This document shows positions 8,737 to 17,454 of a stretch of 64,000 bases of DNA, piece after piece; position 1 is the first letter of the stretch; each line of letters opens with the position of its first letter. The position numbers and the translations under genes are program-made. Below the pieces are notes generated by a model. The model ran no database searches. It was not told the origin of the DNA and saw only the letters and a list, made by a program, of their open reading frames with translations. The stretch spans positions 109,925-173,924 of the forward strand of contig JACRDQ010000032.1 in assembly GCA_016218545.1 (NCBI GenBank). Direction: 5' to 3'. The stretch comes from Elusimicrobiota bacterium (lineage in GTDB: Bacteria; Elusimicrobiota; Elusimicrobia; UBA1565; UBA9628).

Positions 8737-10567
8737 GATACTGTTGGTCATCGCCTGGTGTTCGGCGCTCCTGGTCCTCTTGTGGGCAGGCAGGGGCACG
8801 GCCGCGGAGCCCAAGGACGAGCGCGGCCAATGGGACAAGAAGTGGGGCCCCCTGGTCCCTCACAAGAAGTTCCCCAAGGACTGCTCCCTGTGCCACGTTC
8901 CCAAGCGCTGGGACGTGCTGCGCAAGGATTTCAAGTACGACCATCTCAAGGAGACCGGCTACCGCCTCACCGGCCCTCATGCCCAGGCCGCCTGCCTGAG
9001 GTGCCACAATGACCGGGGACCCGTGAAGGCCTACCTTTCCAGAGGGTGCGGCGGGTGCCACCTGGACCCGCACCAGCGCTCCCTGGGCTTCGACTGCTCG
9101 CGCTGTCACGAGGAGGCCTCCTGGGGCCGCACGGGCCGGACCGGGGAGAAGGCGGCTGACCACGGCCGTACGCGCTTCCCACTGACGGGCAGGCACGCCA
9201 TGGCGCCTTGCCAACAGTGCCATCAGCGCGCCGACGCCGGGGTCTACAGGGGCGCTCCTCTGGACTGCTGGTCCTGCCATCGTCGCGAAGAGAGCAAGGC
9301 CAAAGGCCACGCTGACAAGGGCTTCTCCCGCTCCTGCGGGCTCTGCCACAAGACCACCTCGTGGCGGGACGCGAACTTCAGCCACGGAGCCATGGCTCGG
9401 GGCAAGGCCTGCGCTGACTGCCATGGGAGCGAGTATCAGAAGGCTCCTGGCCATGCCGGCAAGGGCTACCCTCAGACTTGCGAGTCCTGCCATGAGACCT
9501 CTTCGTGGAAGAGGGCATCGGTCAACCACGCGGTCCTGAGCCAGGGAGGGTCCTGCGTCGCCTGCCACCAATCGAACTATCAGGCGGCCCCGAACCACGC
9601 AAGCCAGGGCTATTCCCAGACCTGTCAGAACTGCCACGGCACCACGGTCTGGAAGCCTGCCAATCTCCAGCACGCGAACCTTGGGGCAAACCCTGTGTGC
9701 AGCAACTGCCACCAGTCCGTCTATGCCTCGGCCAAGCCGACACCTGCGGCAAACCATCCGACCAATGGCTTCCCCACCGCCTGCCAGAACTGCCACAACA
9801 CCACGGCCTGGGGGCCCGGCACTGCCATGAAGCACCAGTACGTGACCTCAGCGTCGTGCTACTCCTGCCACCAGTCCAACTACCAGGCAGCGCCGAACCA
9901 CGCGTCCCTGGGCTTTGCCACGACCTGCCAGAACTGCCACACGGGCACGACCTCCTGGCAGGGGCCTGTATTCAACCATGCGTCCCTGGGAGCAAGCCCT
10001 GTCTGCTACAACTGCCACCAGTCCGTCTATGCCTCGGCCAGGCCGACACCTGCGGCAAACCACCCGACCAATGGCTTCCCCACCGCCTGCCAGAACTGCC
10101 ACAACACCACGGCCTGGGGGCCCGGCACGGCCATGAAGCACCAGTTCGTGACCGCGACACCATGCTACACGTGTCATCAGTCGAAATACGCCTCAGCCAG
10201 ACCGACCCTGGCGTCGAACCACGCGACTTACGGGTTCCCCACGACCTGCCAGAACTGCCACAACACCACGGCCTGGGGCCCTGGCACGGCCATGCAGCAC
10301 CAGTACGTGACGAGCGTCGCCTGCTTCACCTGCCACTCGGCCGCCTACAATGCCGCGACCGATCCCAACCATAAGACCTTGGGTTACGGGACCAACTGCG
10401 CGACCTGCCACACCTCGCGCACGACCTGGCAGGGCGCGACCTTCAACCACACCTGGTATAAGCTCCCGCATAAGAACGCCGCGTGCAACGACTGCCATCC
10501 CGGGGGCAACACTTCGCGCGCTGCATGCACGTGCTCGGGGTGCCACAACAACAGGACCTGTCCGTGA
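8717..10567 (+). CDS. 23-heme c-type cytochrome with repetitive C-terminal half
   Basis: A 616-residue secreted protein (signal peptide MNYRLRRILLVIAWCSALLVL, cleavage near TAA/E) with 23 CxxCH motifs. The N-terminal part resembles the preceding cytochrome. From about residue 200 it is built of near-identical units alternating CHQSxYxSAxPTPAxNHPTNGF and CQNCHNTTAWGPGTAMKHQ, each with one heme and a likely distal His. Two 136-bp units (9704 and 10010) differ by only 3 bases, so expansion was recent. The start lies inside the previous gene and the stop overlaps the next start (GTGA). Likely role: long heme wire reaching the outer-membrane barrel encoded next. Confidence 0.9.
   Translation: MNYRLRRILLVIAWCSALLVLLWAGRGTAAEPKDERGQWDKKWGPLVPHKKFPKDCSLCHVPKRWDVLRKDFKYDHLKETGYRLTGPHAQAACLRCHNDRGPVKAYLSRGCGGCHLDPHQRSLGFDCSRCHEEASWGRTGRTGEKAADHGRTRFPLTGRHAMAPCQQCHQRADAGVYRGAPLDCWSCHRREESKAKGHADKGFSRSCGLCHKTTSWRDANFSHGAMARGKACADCHGSEYQKAPGHAGKGYPQTCESCHETSSWKRASVNHAVLSQGGSCVACHQSNYQAAPNHASQGYSQTCQNCHGTTVWKPANLQHANLGANPVCSNCHQSVYASAKPTPAANHPTNGFPTACQNCHNTTAWGPGTAMKHQYVTSASCYSCHQSNYQAAPNHASLGFATTCQNCHTGTTSWQGPVFNHASLGASPVCYNCHQSVYASARPTPAANHPTNGFPTACQNCHNTTAWGPGTAMKHQFVTATPCYTCHQSKYASARPTLASNHATYGFPTTCQNCHNTTAWGPGTAMQHQYVTSVACFTCHSAAYNAATDPNHKTLGYGTNCATCHTSRTTWQGATFNHTWYKLPHKNAACNDCHPGGNTSRAACTCSGCHNNRTCP
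9704..9839 (+). repeat. 136-bp in-gene repeat, copy 1
   Basis: Begins AACTGCCACCAGTCCGTC and encodes a two-heme unit of the 23-heme cytochrome. It matches 10010-10145 at 133 of 136 positions. A third, partial and more diverged copy lies near 10218-10305. Confidence 0.85.
10010..10145 (+). repeat. 136-bp in-gene repeat, copy 2
   Basis: Second copy of the two-heme unit, 306 bp after the first, with three base differences. High identity at DNA level means the unit was duplicated recently or is kept alike by recombination. Confidence 0.85.
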
Positions 10568-12222
10568 ACGTCCGAGACCTCGCCGCGGTGTCCGCGCTCC
10601 TTCTGGCCTCGGTGGTCCCAGGCCGGTCCGAGGCCGCGGTCCGGCCTGCCGCGGTTCAGGAGCTCTCCAAGGCCCCGGTGCAGGGGCGCGTCATGGTGGT
10701 GTCCGGCGACTACCTTGCCATCGACTTCGGGGGCAAGGGCTTGAAGGGCGACGACGTGGGCGTGATCGAGCATGACGGCCTTGAGATCGGCCTGGCCGTG
10801 GTGGTCTGGGTGGACGTGGGGCACACGCGCTTGCGCGTGCTCTCCAAGACCCAGGAGCCCAGGCTCGGCGACATCGTGAAATTCGAGCGCGGCCGCACCA
10901 TGCCCCGGGCTCCCATGCCCAAGGCCGGGCCCAGGACGCAGGCCAAGGAGGAGTTCGTCCCCCTGCTGGCGCCCGTGGTCCTGCAGAAGACCGCGCTCAC
11001 GCGCACGGCCAACGTGTTCCACGGCCGCGTCTCGGCCCGGCAGCTCTACCATACCATCAGCCGGGACCATGACTGGTACGCCGCCTCGCGCCTGGATTCG
11101 GACGGGTCCGTGGACAGGCTCCTCGCAAGGCCCTGGGCCTTGGTCTGGTCCGCCTACGCGAGCTTCAGGGACGGCAGTTCCGTCTCAGCCAGCCCGGATT
11201 TCCGCAAGGTCCAACCCTATGTCCGCGAGCTCATGCTCCTGCGCAAGGCCGAGGGAGGGGGGATACTGCGGCTGGGCCGCTTCTTCCCCATCGAGCTGCC
11301 CGGGCTCGGGTACGTGGACGGGGTCCAGGCCGAGACCCCGGCCCAGCCTTGGCTGCGCGTGGGCGCTGCCGCGGGCCTGAGGCCTGACCGGCTCAACCAG
11401 GGCTTCGCCTCCAGGGAGGTCGTGGCCTCCGCCTACGCGACCGCCGAGGCCGGAGAGCCGCGCAAGCTCTACTATACGGGCACCCTAGGGATGCTGGGCA
11501 CCCTCTACCGGGGCAAGCCCGACGAGGCGGCCCTGCTCTACGACCAGCGGGCGGACCTCGGGCCCAAGCTCAACCTCCTGGCCTCGCTCCAGTTCGATTT
11601 CGATGCAGGCGCTGCCCAGGTCCGGGAGCACGGCCGCCTGACCCGGGCCCATCTGGCCGCCAATTCCCCTGTGACGGGCTGGCTCTCCCTGCGCGCCGGG
11701 GCCGACCATTTCGAGCCCCTCGACGTGGACGCGGAGCGCGACCTGGCGGGCGGGAGCAACGCCTATCTGGACAACGGCTACTGGCGCGCCTGGACCGGGG
11801 CCAGCCAGTCCCTGCCGTGGGGCCTCGAGCTCGACGAGGAGCTCTCCTTCACCTCGGCCATGCAGGGCTTCGAGCCCGGGCTGTGGCGCGGACGCGTGTC
11901 CAGGCGCGGCTTGCCCGGCCTGCCGGACGCGGGCATGCACGTGAGCGTCTACAACCTGGTCAATGCCCAGGGGCCGGATTACGGGGGCACCATGTCCTTG
12001 AATCTGCCCTTCCTCGGCGGAGCCCTGACCCTGGACGCGGACATGGGCCTGCGCTACGGGCCGACAGAGGATGCTCCCACGGCCCTGCGCGTCAGCGACG
12101 CGGCCTGCCACCTCAATGCCCGCGTCACCGAGGCCTGGACCCTGGCCGCGGGCTTCTCCAGGACCTTCCAGGACCTCGCCATGAGCTCGGTCTACACCGC
12201 GGCCGCGACCTACCGCTGGTGA
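10564..12222 (+). CDS. Outer-membrane beta-barrel protein (porin-like partner of the multiheme cytochromes)
   Basis: A 552-residue protein with a signal peptide (MNVRDLAAVSALLLASVVPGRSEA) and no heme motifs. After a small periplasmic section it consists of alternating amphipathic strands rich in Tyr, Trp and Gly (for example WYAASRL, WALVWSAYASF, YRGKPDEAALLYDQRADLGPKL), ending in the aromatic YRW typical of outer-membrane proteins. The start is GTG at 10564, overlapping the previous stop as GTGA; the track's start at 10483 lies inside the cytochrome gene. By position it is the outer-membrane sheath of a porin-cytochrome conduit. I do not recognise it as a close homologue of MtrB or of a Geobacter Pcc porin, so the role rests on context. 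Confidence 0.75.
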   Translation: MNVRDLAAVSALLLASVVPGRSEAAVRPAAVQELSKAPVQGRVMVVSGDYLAIDFGGKGLKGDDVGVIEHDGLEIGLAVVVWVDVGHTRLRVLSKTQEPRLGDIVKFERGRTMPRAPMPKAGPRTQAKEEFVPLLAPVVLQKTALTRTANVFHGRVSARQLYHTISRDHDWYAASRLDSDGSVDRLLARPWALVWSAYASFRDGSSVSASPDFRKVQPYVRELMLLRKAEGGGILRLGRFFPIELPGLGYVDGVQAETPAQPWLRVGAAAGLRPDRLNQGFASREVVASAYATAEAGEPRKLYYTGTLGMLGTLYRGKPDEAALLYDQRADLGPKLNLLASLQFDFDAGAAQVREHGRLTRAHLAANSPVTGWLSLRAGADHFEPLDVDAERDLAGGSNAYLDNGYWRAWTGASQSLPWGLELDEELSFTSAMQGFEPGLWRGRVSRRGLPGLPDAGMHVSVYNLVNAQGPDYGGTMSLNLPFLGGALTLDADMGLRYGPTEDAPTALRVSDAACHLNARVTEAWTLAAGFSRTFQDLAMSSVYTAAATYRW

Positions 12223-12225
12223 ATC

Positions 12226-12241
12226 AACATTTCCGCAACAA
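12226..12241 (+). repeat. 16-bp direct repeat, downstream copy
   Basis: AACATTTCCGCAACAA starts 3 nt after the stop of the barrel gene and about 60 nt before the sigma-factor ATG. Identical to 4909-4924. Confidence 0.4.
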
Positions 12242-12302
12242 GGCAGGGCTTGATTGTCATGCAGGACCGTGACCCGGGGCCAGACGCATCGGAGGAACGC
12301 GA

Positions 12303-13706
12303 ATGCACGAAGACACCGAGAAGCACGAAGCCGGCCTTGTGGAGGGACTGGACCTGGGGCGGCCGGAGGCCGACCCTCCGCCCAAGCTCGTGGGAGGAGC
12401 GCCGGTCTTCCAGGCCGACCCCGCGCTCTACCGCTTCCATGCCACGCCGCTCCTGACCCGGGAGGAGGAGGCCGTCCTGTCCAAGGACATCCAGGACCGA
12501 CTCAAGGAGCGTGACTTGGCGGTCCTCGGCTCTCCGTTCCTGAGGCAGCAGGTCCGCTCCTGGGCCGAGCTGGTGCGCCAGCGCGAGATGTCGCCCAAGG
12601 AGGTCATGCCCCGCGGCCGCAGGACCCGGGCGGAGCTCGCGGCCATGGGCCGCAGGCTGGCCAGGGCCGCGCGCCTCTTCGACCGCGAGGAAGCCCTGGT
12701 CCGCAGGCTCAAGGCCGGGCTCTCCAAGAGGCAGGGCGGCTCGCGCGACGAGCGCAGGCGCGGCCTCCTGGCCGCGGCCGAGGCCCGCATGACCCAGGCG
12801 GCCGCCGGTCTGGACCTGGACCGCCGCAAACTCGACCGCTTGGGCCGCAAGGTCATGGCCCTCTCCGACGCGCTGACCCGGACCCGGTCCAAGGCGCGCG
12901 CCCGCGCTCTTTCCGCGGGCGTGCCCATGAGAGCCGCGGAGGTCCACCTCCTGGCGGCGCGCCTCAAGACCCTGGGCGAGCTCATCGAAGCGGCCAAGAC
13001 CAAGATGGTCGAGGCGAACCTCAGGCTCGTGGTCTCCATCGCCAAGTCCCGCCAGGGGCCCGGCATGGAGCTCTGCGACATCATCCAGGAGGGCGCTCTG
13101 GGCCTGCTCCTGGCCGCGGAGAAGTTCGACTACCGCAGGGGGTTCAAGTTCTCCACGTACGCGAGCTGGTGGGTGCTCCAGTCCATCAACCGCGCCGTGA
13201 GCGACAAGGCGCGGCTCATCAGGATCCCGGTGCACATCCAAGACCGGCTGGCCAAGGTGCGGCGGGCGGCCCTGCGCCTGGAGCTCAAGCAAGGCAAGGC
13301 GCCCGAGCTCGCCGTCCTCTCGCGAGGCCTGGGCCTGGACGCGGAACAGATCCAAGAGGCCTTGAACGCGGCCCAGGAGCCGGTGTCTCTCTCCACCCCT
13401 TTCGGGGCCGAGGACGACGGCGACGTCGAGGACGTCATCCCGGACGAGCAGACTCCCTCGCTCCACGAGACCGCGGACGCCATGATGAGGCGCAAGGAGA
13501 TCGAGCGCTGCCTCGACCGTCTCGACCCGAGGGAGGCCAGCATCCTGAGGAGCCGCTTCGGCTTCGGGGCCGCGGCCCCGGCCACCCTGACCGAGGTGAG
13601 CCGGTCCTTCGGCCTCAGCAGGGAGCGCATCCGCCAGATCGAGCTGGCCGCCATCGTCAAGCTCAGGCACTCGGCCCGGGAGACCTCGCTGCTCGACTAC
13701 GCCTGA
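12303..13706 (+). CDS. RNA polymerase sigma-70 family factor (RpoD-like, paralogue A)
   Basis: A 467-residue sigma factor. Region 1.2 lies near residue 50 ([13 protein letters not shown]). A long non-conserved insert (about 80-225, with [17 protein letters not shown]) follows. Region 2 starts [21 protein letters not shown] and contains the core-binding and -10-binding helix [16 protein letters not shown]. Region 3 ([13 protein letters not shown]) and region 4 with the -35 helix-turn-helix ([19 protein letters not shown]) complete it. Start supported by GGAGG 7-10 nt before ATG. It closely resembles the divergent factor at 14481-15824, and an OmpR-type regulator lies between them. It may be the housekeeping factor or a group 2 variant; there is no dnaG-rpsU context to decide. 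Confidence 0.9.
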   Translation: MHEDTEKHEAGLVEGLDLGRPEADPPPKLVGGAPVFQADPALYRFHATPLLTREEEAVLSKDIQDRLKERDLAVLGSPFLRQQVRSWAELVRQREMSPKEVMPRGRRTRAELAAMGRRLARAARLFDREEALVRRLKAGLSKRQGGSRDERRRGLLAAAEARMTQAAAGLDLDRRKLDRLGRKVMALSDALTRTRSKARARALSAGVPMRAAEVHLLAARLKTLGELIEAAKTKMVEANLRLVVSIAKSRQGPGMELCDIIQEGALGLLLAAEKFDYRRGFKFSTYASWWVLQSINRAVSDKARLIRIPVHIQDRLAKVRRAALRLELKQGKAPELAVLSRGLGLDAEQIQEALNAAQEPVSLSTPFGAEDDGDVEDVIPDEQTPSLHETADAMMRRKEIERCLDRLDPREASILRSRFGFGAAAPATLTEVSRSFGLSRERIRQIELAAIVKLRHSARETSLLDYA

Positions 13707-13763
13707 TACAAAACCGATACAAGAGATTTGCGCCGCCTCCATGGAGCAGGCCCGGCATGGGGG

Positions 13764-13769
13764 ATATAA
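13764..13769 (+). promoter_or_regulatory. -10 box TATAAT immediately before the response regulator
   Basis: A perfect TATAAT ends 7 nt before the ATG at 13777, so transcription should begin at or next to the start codon. No Shine-Dalgarno lies in the gap. No good -35 box is seen at the normal distance. Confidence 0.6.
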
Positions 13770-13776
13770 TGATCGT

Positions 13777-14475
13777 ATGGCACTCTCAAGGATCATGATC
13801 GTCGAAGACCATCCGGACATGTACCGCCTCTACGACTCCCAGATGCGTAAGGGCGGCCATTCCACGGCCATGTCGTACTGCCTGGCCAGGAACGTCGCCG
13901 AGGCCCGCAAGTTGTTGAGCACCCGCGGCATCGATATCATCGTGATGGACTGGATGATGCCGGGCATGGACGGCGTCTCCTTCGTGCGCGAGCTCCGCGC
14001 CGACCCCGAGCGCAAGGACATCCTCATCATCATGGTCACGGCCAAGGGCATGGCCGCGGACTGCGCCGCGGCCCTGGACGCCGGGGTGGACGACTATCTG
14101 ACCAAGCCCTTCAGCTTTGACGTGCTCTTCGCGCGGATCCGGAGCCTGGCCCGGCGCAAGGACCGGTCCTTCCGCAACGAGGGCCTGCTCGAGTCGGCCG
14201 GCATCAAGCTCGACACCGGCCGCGGGGTCGTGACCGTCGGGGGCAGGGAGGTCCGGCTCCATCCCAAGGAGCTCGTGCTCCTCGAGGTCTTCCTCAGGCG
14301 CCCAGGCATGCTGCACCCTCCCCGCCAGCTCTGGGACCGGGGCTGGGCTCCGGACTCCGAGAACTGGGAGCACACCCTGGTGGCCACCATCCACAACCTC
14401 AAGAAGGGGCTGGGGCCCAAGCACGGCAACCGCATCAAGTGCGCCAGGGGACTGGGCTATTTTCTCGAACGCTAG
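13777..14475 (+). CDS. OmpR/PhoB-type response regulator
   Basis: A 232-residue two-component regulator. Receiver residues 1-120: acidic pair in IMIVEDHP, acceptor Asp 58 in IIVMDWMMPGMDG, Thr in MVTAKG, Lys in LTKPFSFD. The winged-helix DNA-binding domain follows (about 140-232: VRLHPKELVLLEVFLRRPG, TLVATIHNLKKGLG, and the wing GLGYFLER). Start is ATG 13777 rather than the track's 13741, because TATAAT ends only 7 nt upstream; the mRNA is probably leaderless. No partner kinase is adjacent; the hybrid kinase 10 kb upstream is a candidate by elimination only. It lies between two sigma-factor genes. Confidence 0.9.
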   Translation: MALSRIMIVEDHPDMYRLYDSQMRKGGHSTAMSYCLARNVAEARKLLSTRGIDIIVMDWMMPGMDGVSFVRELRADPERKDILIIMVTAKGMAADCAAALDAGVDDYLTKPFSFDVLFARIRSLARRKDRSFRNEGLLESAGIKLDTGRGVVTVGGREVRLHPKELVLLEVFLRRPGMLHPPRQLWDRGWAPDSENWEHTLVATIHNLKKGLGPKHGNRIKCARGLGYFLER

Positions 14476-14480
14476 CGCTC

Positions 14481-15824
14481 CTAGGCGTAGTCGCGCAGGC
14501 CGGCCAAGGCCGGCGAGGTGCGGAGCTTGGCGATGGCCTCGACCTCGATCTGCCTGACCCGCTCGGGGCTTAAGCCGAAGCTGCGGCCCAGCTCGGCCCG
14601 GGAGCACGAGCCTTCCGCGCACATGCCGTAGCGGTGGCGCAGGACCTCGGCCTCGCGCGGCTCGAGGCTGGCCAGCACCCGCTCGACCTCGGAGCGCCTC
14701 ATGGTGGCGTCCACGGCGTCGGCCACCGAGGGGGCCTGGGTCTCGGCCAGCACGCGCTCGAGGTCGCCCTCCTCGTCGGGACCCGGCGAGGAGAGGGAGA
14801 CCATCTCTTTGGAGGCCTCCAGGGACTCGGCCAGCTTGGCCGCGGGCACGTGCGCCGCCTTGGCCAGCTCCAGGAGGTCCGGGGCCCGGCCGTGCTCGAG
14901 CTCGTAGCGGCGGGCGAACTTGCGCGCCTTGGCCGCGCGCTCCTGCACGTTGGAGGGGACCCGGACGAGGAGGCTCTTGTCCGCGATGGCGCGCCTGACC
15001 GCCTGCATGATCCAGAGCGTGGCGTAGGTCGCGAAGCGTGCCCCGCGGTTCGGGTCGAACTTCTCGGCCGCCCGCATCAGGCCCAGGGTGCCCTCCTGGA
15101 CCAGGTCCGAGATGTCCATGCCCGGGCCGCGGTGGGTCTTGGCGATGGAGACCACGAGCCTGAGGTTGCTCTCCACCATGGTGGTGTGGTCCTCGGCCAC
15201 CCGGGCGTCGAGCCGCCGCAGCTCCGCGTCGAGCCGGAAGAGCTCGTCCGGCGAGACCGGGAGGCTGCGGCTGAGGCGCCGGCGCTCCGTCTTGGAGCGC
15301 GAGCGCCGCAGGGTCTCGGCCAGGCCGAGGATCTTGTTGGCCACGCGGTCGACCTTCTTGCGGTGCAGGTCCAGGGCGGCGGTCCGGACATGGGAGCCCT
15401 CGAGCAGGGACTTGAGTTTGGCTTCCAGCCTGGACCTGGCAGGGCTTCCATGCTTGGAGCGGGAGATGGCGGCCTCGAGGCCCCGGCGCCTGGCCTCCGC
15501 CTTGGCGAGGAATCTCGCTGCGCCGCGGACCCGGCGGGCCATGCCTGCCAGCTCCCTGCCGGTCCTGCGTCCCCTGGGCATGAGCTCCTTGGACGTCATC
15601 TCGCCGAGGTCCATGAGCTCGGCCCACGCGCGGATCTCTTTCCACATGAAAGGGGAGGCTTCGATCAGGCGGCGGCGTTCCGCGATGTGCCTTTGCAGGC
15701 GCGTGGAGATCTCCGCCTCCCGGTCCTTGCTCAGGAGCGGGTAGGTCCCGATGCGCGCGACGTAGAGACCGATGGCGGGCGCGCTCGGGTGGACGTCCGA
15801 TCCCTCTTCCTCGATCGAATACAT
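14481..15824 (-). CDS. RNA polymerase sigma-70 family factor (paralogue B)
   Basis: A 447-residue sigma factor that aligns along its length with the one at 12303-13706: same insert signature (MTSKELMPRGRRTGREL), region 2 ([36 protein letters not shown]), region 3 (VRVPSNVQERAAK) and region 4 helix-turn-helix (RAELGRSFGLSPERVRQIE). Differences in region 2.4 (ATYATLWIMQ against [10 protein letters not shown]) suggest altered -10 recognition. The two genes converge on the response regulator, with only 5 bp between its stop and this one. TAAAAT about 20 nt upstream of the ATG may be its -10 box. The pair looks like a duplicated factor with divided duties. Confidence 0.9.
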   Translation of the reverse strand: MYSIEEEGSDVHPSAPAIGLYVARIGTYPLLSKDREAEISTRLQRHIAERRRLIEASPFMWKEIRAWAELMDLGEMTSKELMPRGRRTGRELAGMARRVRGAARFLAKAEARRRGLEAAISRSKHGSPARSRLEAKLKSLLEGSHVRTAALDLHRKKVDRVANKILGLAETLRRSRSKTERRRLSRSLPVSPDELFRLDAELRRLDARVAEDHTTMVESNLRLVVSIAKTHRGPGMDISDLVQEGTLGLMRAAEKFDPNRGARFATYATLWIMQAVRRAIADKSLLVRVPSNVQERAAKARKFARRYELEHGRAPDLLELAKAAHVPAAKLAESLEASKEMVSLSSPGPDEEGDLERVLAETQAPSVADAVDATMRRSEVERVLASLEPREAEVLRHRYGMCAEGSCSRAELGRSFGLSPERVRQIEVEAIAKLRTSPALAGLRDYA

Positions 15825-15887
15825 GCCCGGACCTCGTACATTTTAGATGCAGGAAGGCGGGGTTCGATTTCTGGCTCGGACAGACTC

Positions 15888-16940
15888 CTAGAATGAGCGG
15901 GGTTCGCGTTCGAGGGAGGCCAGGAAGGCCGCGATCTCCCCGGCTTCGTCCGCGGTGAGGGAGGTGTCAAGCTGAATCCAGGCCATCAGGCGCACGGCCT
16001 CGACGAGGGAGGGCTCCCGGCCGTCGTGGAAGTAGGGAGCGGTGAGGGTGACGTTCCGGAGGGAGGGCACCTTGAAGACCTGGAGGTCCTCCTTCCTGCC
16101 CGTGACGGCCCCGAGGCCGGGGTCGCGGCTGCCCGGGTAGGGGTGGAAGACCCCGACCTTCTCCATGATCCTCCCTCCGACGAGAAAGCCGCTGTGGCAG
16201 TCCACGCACCCGGTGTCCATGAAGCGCTTGAAGCCCCGGCGCTCGGTCGCGGTGAGGCTGCGTTCCGAGCCCTTGAGCCAGCGGTCGAAACGGGCAGGGG
16301 TCACGAGGGTGTTCTCGAACGCCGCGATGGCGGCGACCGCGTTCCGGAAAGTCAGGGGCCGGTCCGAGCCCGGGAAGGCCTCGGCGAAGAGCGGAGCATA
16401 GCCCAGGTCAGAGAGCCTGCCCTGCACCGCTCCGGGGCTCGGCATGGCCATCTCCACCGGGTTGAGGAGCGGCCCCTGGGCCTGGGCCGCCAGGTCCTGC
16501 GCCCGGCCGTCCCAGAACTGCACGGTCTGGAAGCCCGCGTTGAGCACCGTCGGAGAGTTGCGCTGGCCGGGCAGACCTGCCGCGCCCTTGGACACGGCCT
16601 GGCCGTCCGCCCCGGTGGCCGGTCCGTCGAGCCTGTGACAGTCGTTGCAGGACTGGGTCCCGTTGACCGAGAGGCCGCGCTCGAAGAAGAGCTTGCGGCC
16701 GAGCCCCACCAGGGACAGGCGGTCGCCGGAGCTCCCGGGCATGTCTGCCGGCAGGGGCTGGAAGTAGATGCGGCGGCTGAGGTCCAGCCCGGCGAGGGGC
16801 GCCGGCCTCCCCCCGTCGGAGGACCGTGCGGCCGACGACGGGCCTCGGTGCAGCAGCCAGCCCGCTGCCAGGAACGTGAGGGCTGCCGCGGCCAGGACCA
16901 GACTCCGGGTCCCGGCCGCACGCAGCCGTTCCTTGATCAC
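15888..16940 (-). CDS. Di-heme cytochrome c peroxidase / MauG family protein
   Basis: A 350-residue exported protein with an N-terminal membrane helix (about 14-32) and two CxxCH motifs: SCNDCHRLDGPATG and GCVDCHSGFLVGG. Family hallmarks include LGRKLFFERGLSVNGTQSC, RNSPTVLNAGFQ, FWDGRA, ENTLVTP and VPSLRNVTLTAPYFHDG. Bacterial CCPs reduce hydrogen peroxide in the periplasm with electrons from small c cytochromes; MauG relatives oxidise protein substrates. The length and motifs fit a classic CCP. Its ATG overlaps the stop of the upstream Cys-rich gene by 4 bp, so the two are co-translated. Confidence 0.9.
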   Translation of the reverse strand: MIKERLRAAGTRSLVLAAAALTFLAAGWLLHRGPSSAARSSDGGRPAPLAGLDLSRRIYFQPLPADMPGSSGDRLSLVGLGRKLFFERGLSVNGTQSCNDCHRLDGPATGADGQAVSKGAAGLPGQRNSPTVLNAGFQTVQFWDGRAQDLAAQAQGPLLNPVEMAMPSPGAVQGRLSDLGYAPLFAEAFPGSDRPLTFRNAVAAIAAFENTLVTPARFDRWLKGSERSLTATERRGFKRFMDTGCVDCHSGFLVGGRIMEKVGVFHPYPGSRDPGLGAVTGRKEDLQVFKVPSLRNVTLTAPYFHDGREPSLVEAVRLMAWIQLDTSLTADEAGEIAAFLASLEREPRSF

Positions 16941-17323
16941 TCCGTCTTCTTCATGTTCTCGACGAAGATGGCCTGCACTCCTTGGCCCTTGGCCATGGTG
17001 CCCGTGACCTCGACCCGGCTTCCGGCCAGGGCGAGCTTCTGGGCGTCCATGAGGGGGCGCTTGATCTCCTTGTTGAGCAGGACGTACATGTTGCCCTCGT
17101 CATCGGTCAGGATGGCCGGATCGCCGGACTTGATGCAGCCGGAGCAGCAGCCTTTCTTGCAGTCCTTGCCGGGGTGGGCGAGCCTGCAGTAGGTGCAGGT
17201 CAGCTTGCCCGTCACCTTCACGTCCCCGCCTTCCACCGCGGTCTTGCCCTGCTTGGCGGGCGTGACGGCCAGGGCCACCGCTGTCATTGCGACGATTCCG
17301 ATCGTGATCAGCACGTTTCTCAT
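16937..17323 (-). CDS. Small exported cysteine-rich protein, partner of the peroxidase
   Basis: A 128-residue protein with a signal peptide (MRNVLITIGIVAMTAVALAVTPA). Its core holds six Cys in a short stretch (TCTYCRLAHPGKDCKKGCC, then GC), followed by a beta-rich section (MYVLLNKEI, SRVEVTGTMAKGQGVQAIFV) that looks like a small OB-type barrel. The Cys and His pattern suggests metal or heme-related binding in the periplasm; I know no named function. ATG 17323 is preferred over the track start because GGAGG lies 6 nt upstream and the signal peptide begins there. It overlaps the peroxidase gene as ATGA, so it may supply or protect that enzyme. Confidence 0.8.
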   Translation of the reverse strand: MRNVLITIGIVAMTAVALAVTPAKQGKTAVEGGDVKVTGKLTCTYCRLAHPGKDCKKGCCSGCIKSGDPAILTDDEGNMYVLLNKEIKRPLMDAQKLALAGSRVEVTGTMAKGQGVQAIFVENMKKTE

Positions 17324-17454
17324 GATGCCTCCTTGCGGCTGGCTATACTCTACGAAGAGGAGGGTCGGCCGGGACATGGAGGGGAGGTCAACTCTTCTTG
17401 TAGGACTTGTGACGTTTCCGCGAATCCAATGTCCGGACCAGGCATCTAAAATGT

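Noticed and set aside
9600-10400. CRISPR-like regular repeats
   Set aside because: The repeats are coding units of a multiheme cytochrome and stay in frame; there are no spacers or cas genes anywhere in the window.
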